Shown here one piece after another: positions 13,519-14,623 of a stretch of 14,623 nucleotides of DNA. This DNA is from Actinomycetes bacterium (lineage in GTDB: Bacteria > Actinomycetota > Acidimicrobiia > Spongiisociales > UBA5794): assembly GCA_023336875.1 (NCBI GenBank), contig JAMBLH010000230.1, positions 1 to 14,623 of the forward strand, read 5' to 3'. The first letter of the stretch is position 1. The number at the start of each line of letters is the position of its first letter. The position numbers were made by a program, and so were the translations under genes. Under the pieces are notes generated by a model. It searched no databases. It had not been told where the DNA came from and saw only the letters and a program-made list of their open reading frames with translations.

Positions 13519-14623
13519 CGACGACTTTCACACTCAACGGCGAAACCGTGGAAGTCGGAGACGAATACCCTCACCTGCTCTCGGCACTGCGAAACGGGCT
13601 CGGAGTAACGAGCGCAAAGGATGGTTGCTCTCCCACTGGACAGTGCGGCGCCTGCACAGTGCTCGTGGACGGAAAGGCAATGGCGAGTTGTGTTGTCTCT
13701 CTCGAGAAAGCAGAAGGCAAAGCGATCACCACACTCGAAGGCTTCGACGCCACCGAACGCGCCCGGTACTCCGATGCGTTCGCTGCCAAGGGAGCTCTGC
13801 AATGCGGCTTCTGCACCCCAGGAATCATCGTTCGTGCAAAGGCTCTGATCGACCAGAAAGGTACGGACCTCGATAGGACGACTATCAACGGCCGGCTTGG
13901 CGCGCACCTTTGTAGATGCACCGGCTACACGAAGATCGTTGAGGCCGTCGAACTTCTGGCATCCGGTGAGCCGATCCCGGTGAGGGCGAGGTCAGGCAAG
14001 ATCGGTGGCGACGGGATCAAGTACGAGGCGAAAGAGCTCTCCCTCGGCGATCGCGGGTTCGTCGACGACATCATGATCGAAGGCATGTTGCATGCCGCGC
14101 TAAAGCTCGCCGATCATGCACGTGCCGACGTCATCAGCATCGATACATCAGCGGCCGAGGCTGCCGATGGCGTGGTTGCGGTCTACACCGCCGCCGATAT
14201 CCCAGGCGATCTCCGCGTGGGCATTATCCACAAGGATTGGCCTGTGATGATCCCCGAGGGAGGCAGGACCTCCTACCGCGGCGACGTACTCGCAGTCGTC
14301 GTTGCCGACGATGTGCTCAGCGCAAGGGCGGCCATCGAACTTGTGGATGTCACATACAACGTTCTGACGCCGTTTGTTGATGCGGATTCAGCCCTCTCCT
14401 CCGATGAGGATGCGGTCTGGGGTCTCGACGGCAATGTCCTCTCGACATCGACCTACGCCCGTGGCGATGTCGACGCGGCACTTGCCGAATCAGCGCATGT
14501 CGCCAACAACGTCTTTGAGACCCAGCGTGTTGAACATGCGTTCCTCGAACCGGAGTCAACGGTAGCTGTGCCCGGAGAAGATGGCTCACTGTACGTCTAC
14601 TCCGGCGGGCAGGGTGTCTGGGA
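13515..14623 (+). CDS. Fused [2Fe-2S]/molybdopterin hydroxylase (XdhD/aldehyde-oxidoreductase type), 3' truncated
   Basis: Molybdenum hydroxylase of the xanthine oxidase family, with electrons passing from the Mo centre through two [2Fe-2S] clusters. 369 codons are visible and the frame is open to the window end. Plant-type ferredoxin cluster ligands: Cys38, Cys44, Cys47, Cys59. Second cluster: Cys97 and Cys100 in QCGFCTPG, Cys133 and Cys135 in LCRCTGY. From about residue 172 the same chain continues into the Ald_Xan_dh domain (FVDDIMIEGMLHAALK, GVVAVYTAADIPG, YRGDVLAVVVADD, VDVTYNVLTP) and then the molybdopterin-binding region. There is thus no FAD domain between the iron-sulfur and Mo parts, as in E. 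coli XdhD and Desulfovibrio aldehyde oxidoreductase. Hypoxanthine or xanthine is the likely substrate from context; the active-site region is not in the window. The start ATG overlaps the upstream stop, with AAGGGA upstream. Confidence 0.9.
   Translation, partial: MTTTFTLNGETVEVGDEYPHLLSALRNGLGVTSAKDGCSPTGQCGACTVLVDGKAMASCVVSLEKAEGKAITTLEGFDATERARYSDAFAAKGALQCGFCTPGIIVRAKALIDQKGTDLDRTTINGRLGAHLCRCTGYTKIVEAVELLASGEPIPVRARSGKIGGDGIKYEAKELSLGDRGFVDDIMIEGMLHAALKLADHARADVISIDTSAAEAADGVVAVYTAADIPGDLRVGIIHKDWPVMIPEGGRTSYRGDVLAVVVADDVLSARAAIELVDVTYNVLTPFVDADSALSSDEDAVWGLDGNVLSTSTYARGDVDAALAESAHVANNVFETQRVEHAFLEPESTVAVPGEDGSLYVYSGGQGVW

Overview
The window looks like a chromosomal segment of a high-GC actinobacterium, most probably of the Acidimicrobiia. 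Three things suggest this: two substrate-binding lipoproteins with the A-A-A-C lipobox followed by Thr/Ser/Asp-rich linkers, GTG starts, and tightly overlapping operons. The taxonomic call is inference; there is no rRNA or other marker gene here.

Layout. (1) 1-945: 3' part of metX (homoserine O-acyltransferase), convergent with what follows. (2) 979-5805, minus strand: a complete BMP-family ABC importer (lipoprotein, double ATPase, two permeases). (3) 5806-6063: a divergent control region. (4) 6064-10888, plus strand: a second, strongly diverged BMP-family importer in the same gene order, so 979-10888 is a head-to-head near-mirror image. In both arms a strong perfect hairpin sits between the lipoprotein and ATPase genes. 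(5) 10892-11899, minus strand: an adenine-deaminase-type member of the adenosine deaminase family. (6) 11914-12505: a compact cassette in which a 120-residue four-helix-bundle (23S rRNA intervening-sequence type) gene is flanked by two inverted arrays built of 7-nt and 11-nt units. (7) 12586-14623, plus strand: an N-carbamoyl-D-amino-acid hydrolase gene coupled by an ATGA overlap to a fused [2Fe-2S]/molybdopterin hydroxylase (xanthine dehydrogenase XdhD/aldehyde oxidoreductase type) that runs off the window.

How the genes fit together. BMP-family importers commonly carry nucleosides or purines. Adenine deaminase gives hypoxanthine, and the molybdenum hydroxylase is a candidate for oxidising hypoxanthine/xanthine or a related N-heterocycle. 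The carbamoylase would release ammonia and CO2 from an N-carbamoyl product of ring opening. The locus therefore reads as a purine/N-heterocycle scavenging island. Substrate assignments are inferred from context.

The most unusual object is the cassette at 11914-12505. Its right array starts on the base directly after the ORF stop codon. Its arms share a perfect 20-bp inverted repeat, and it sits 14 bp from the start codon of the deaminase gene and just upstream of the promoter of the carbamoylase operon. It resembles a free-standing relative of the rRNA intervening sequences, outside any rRNA gene.
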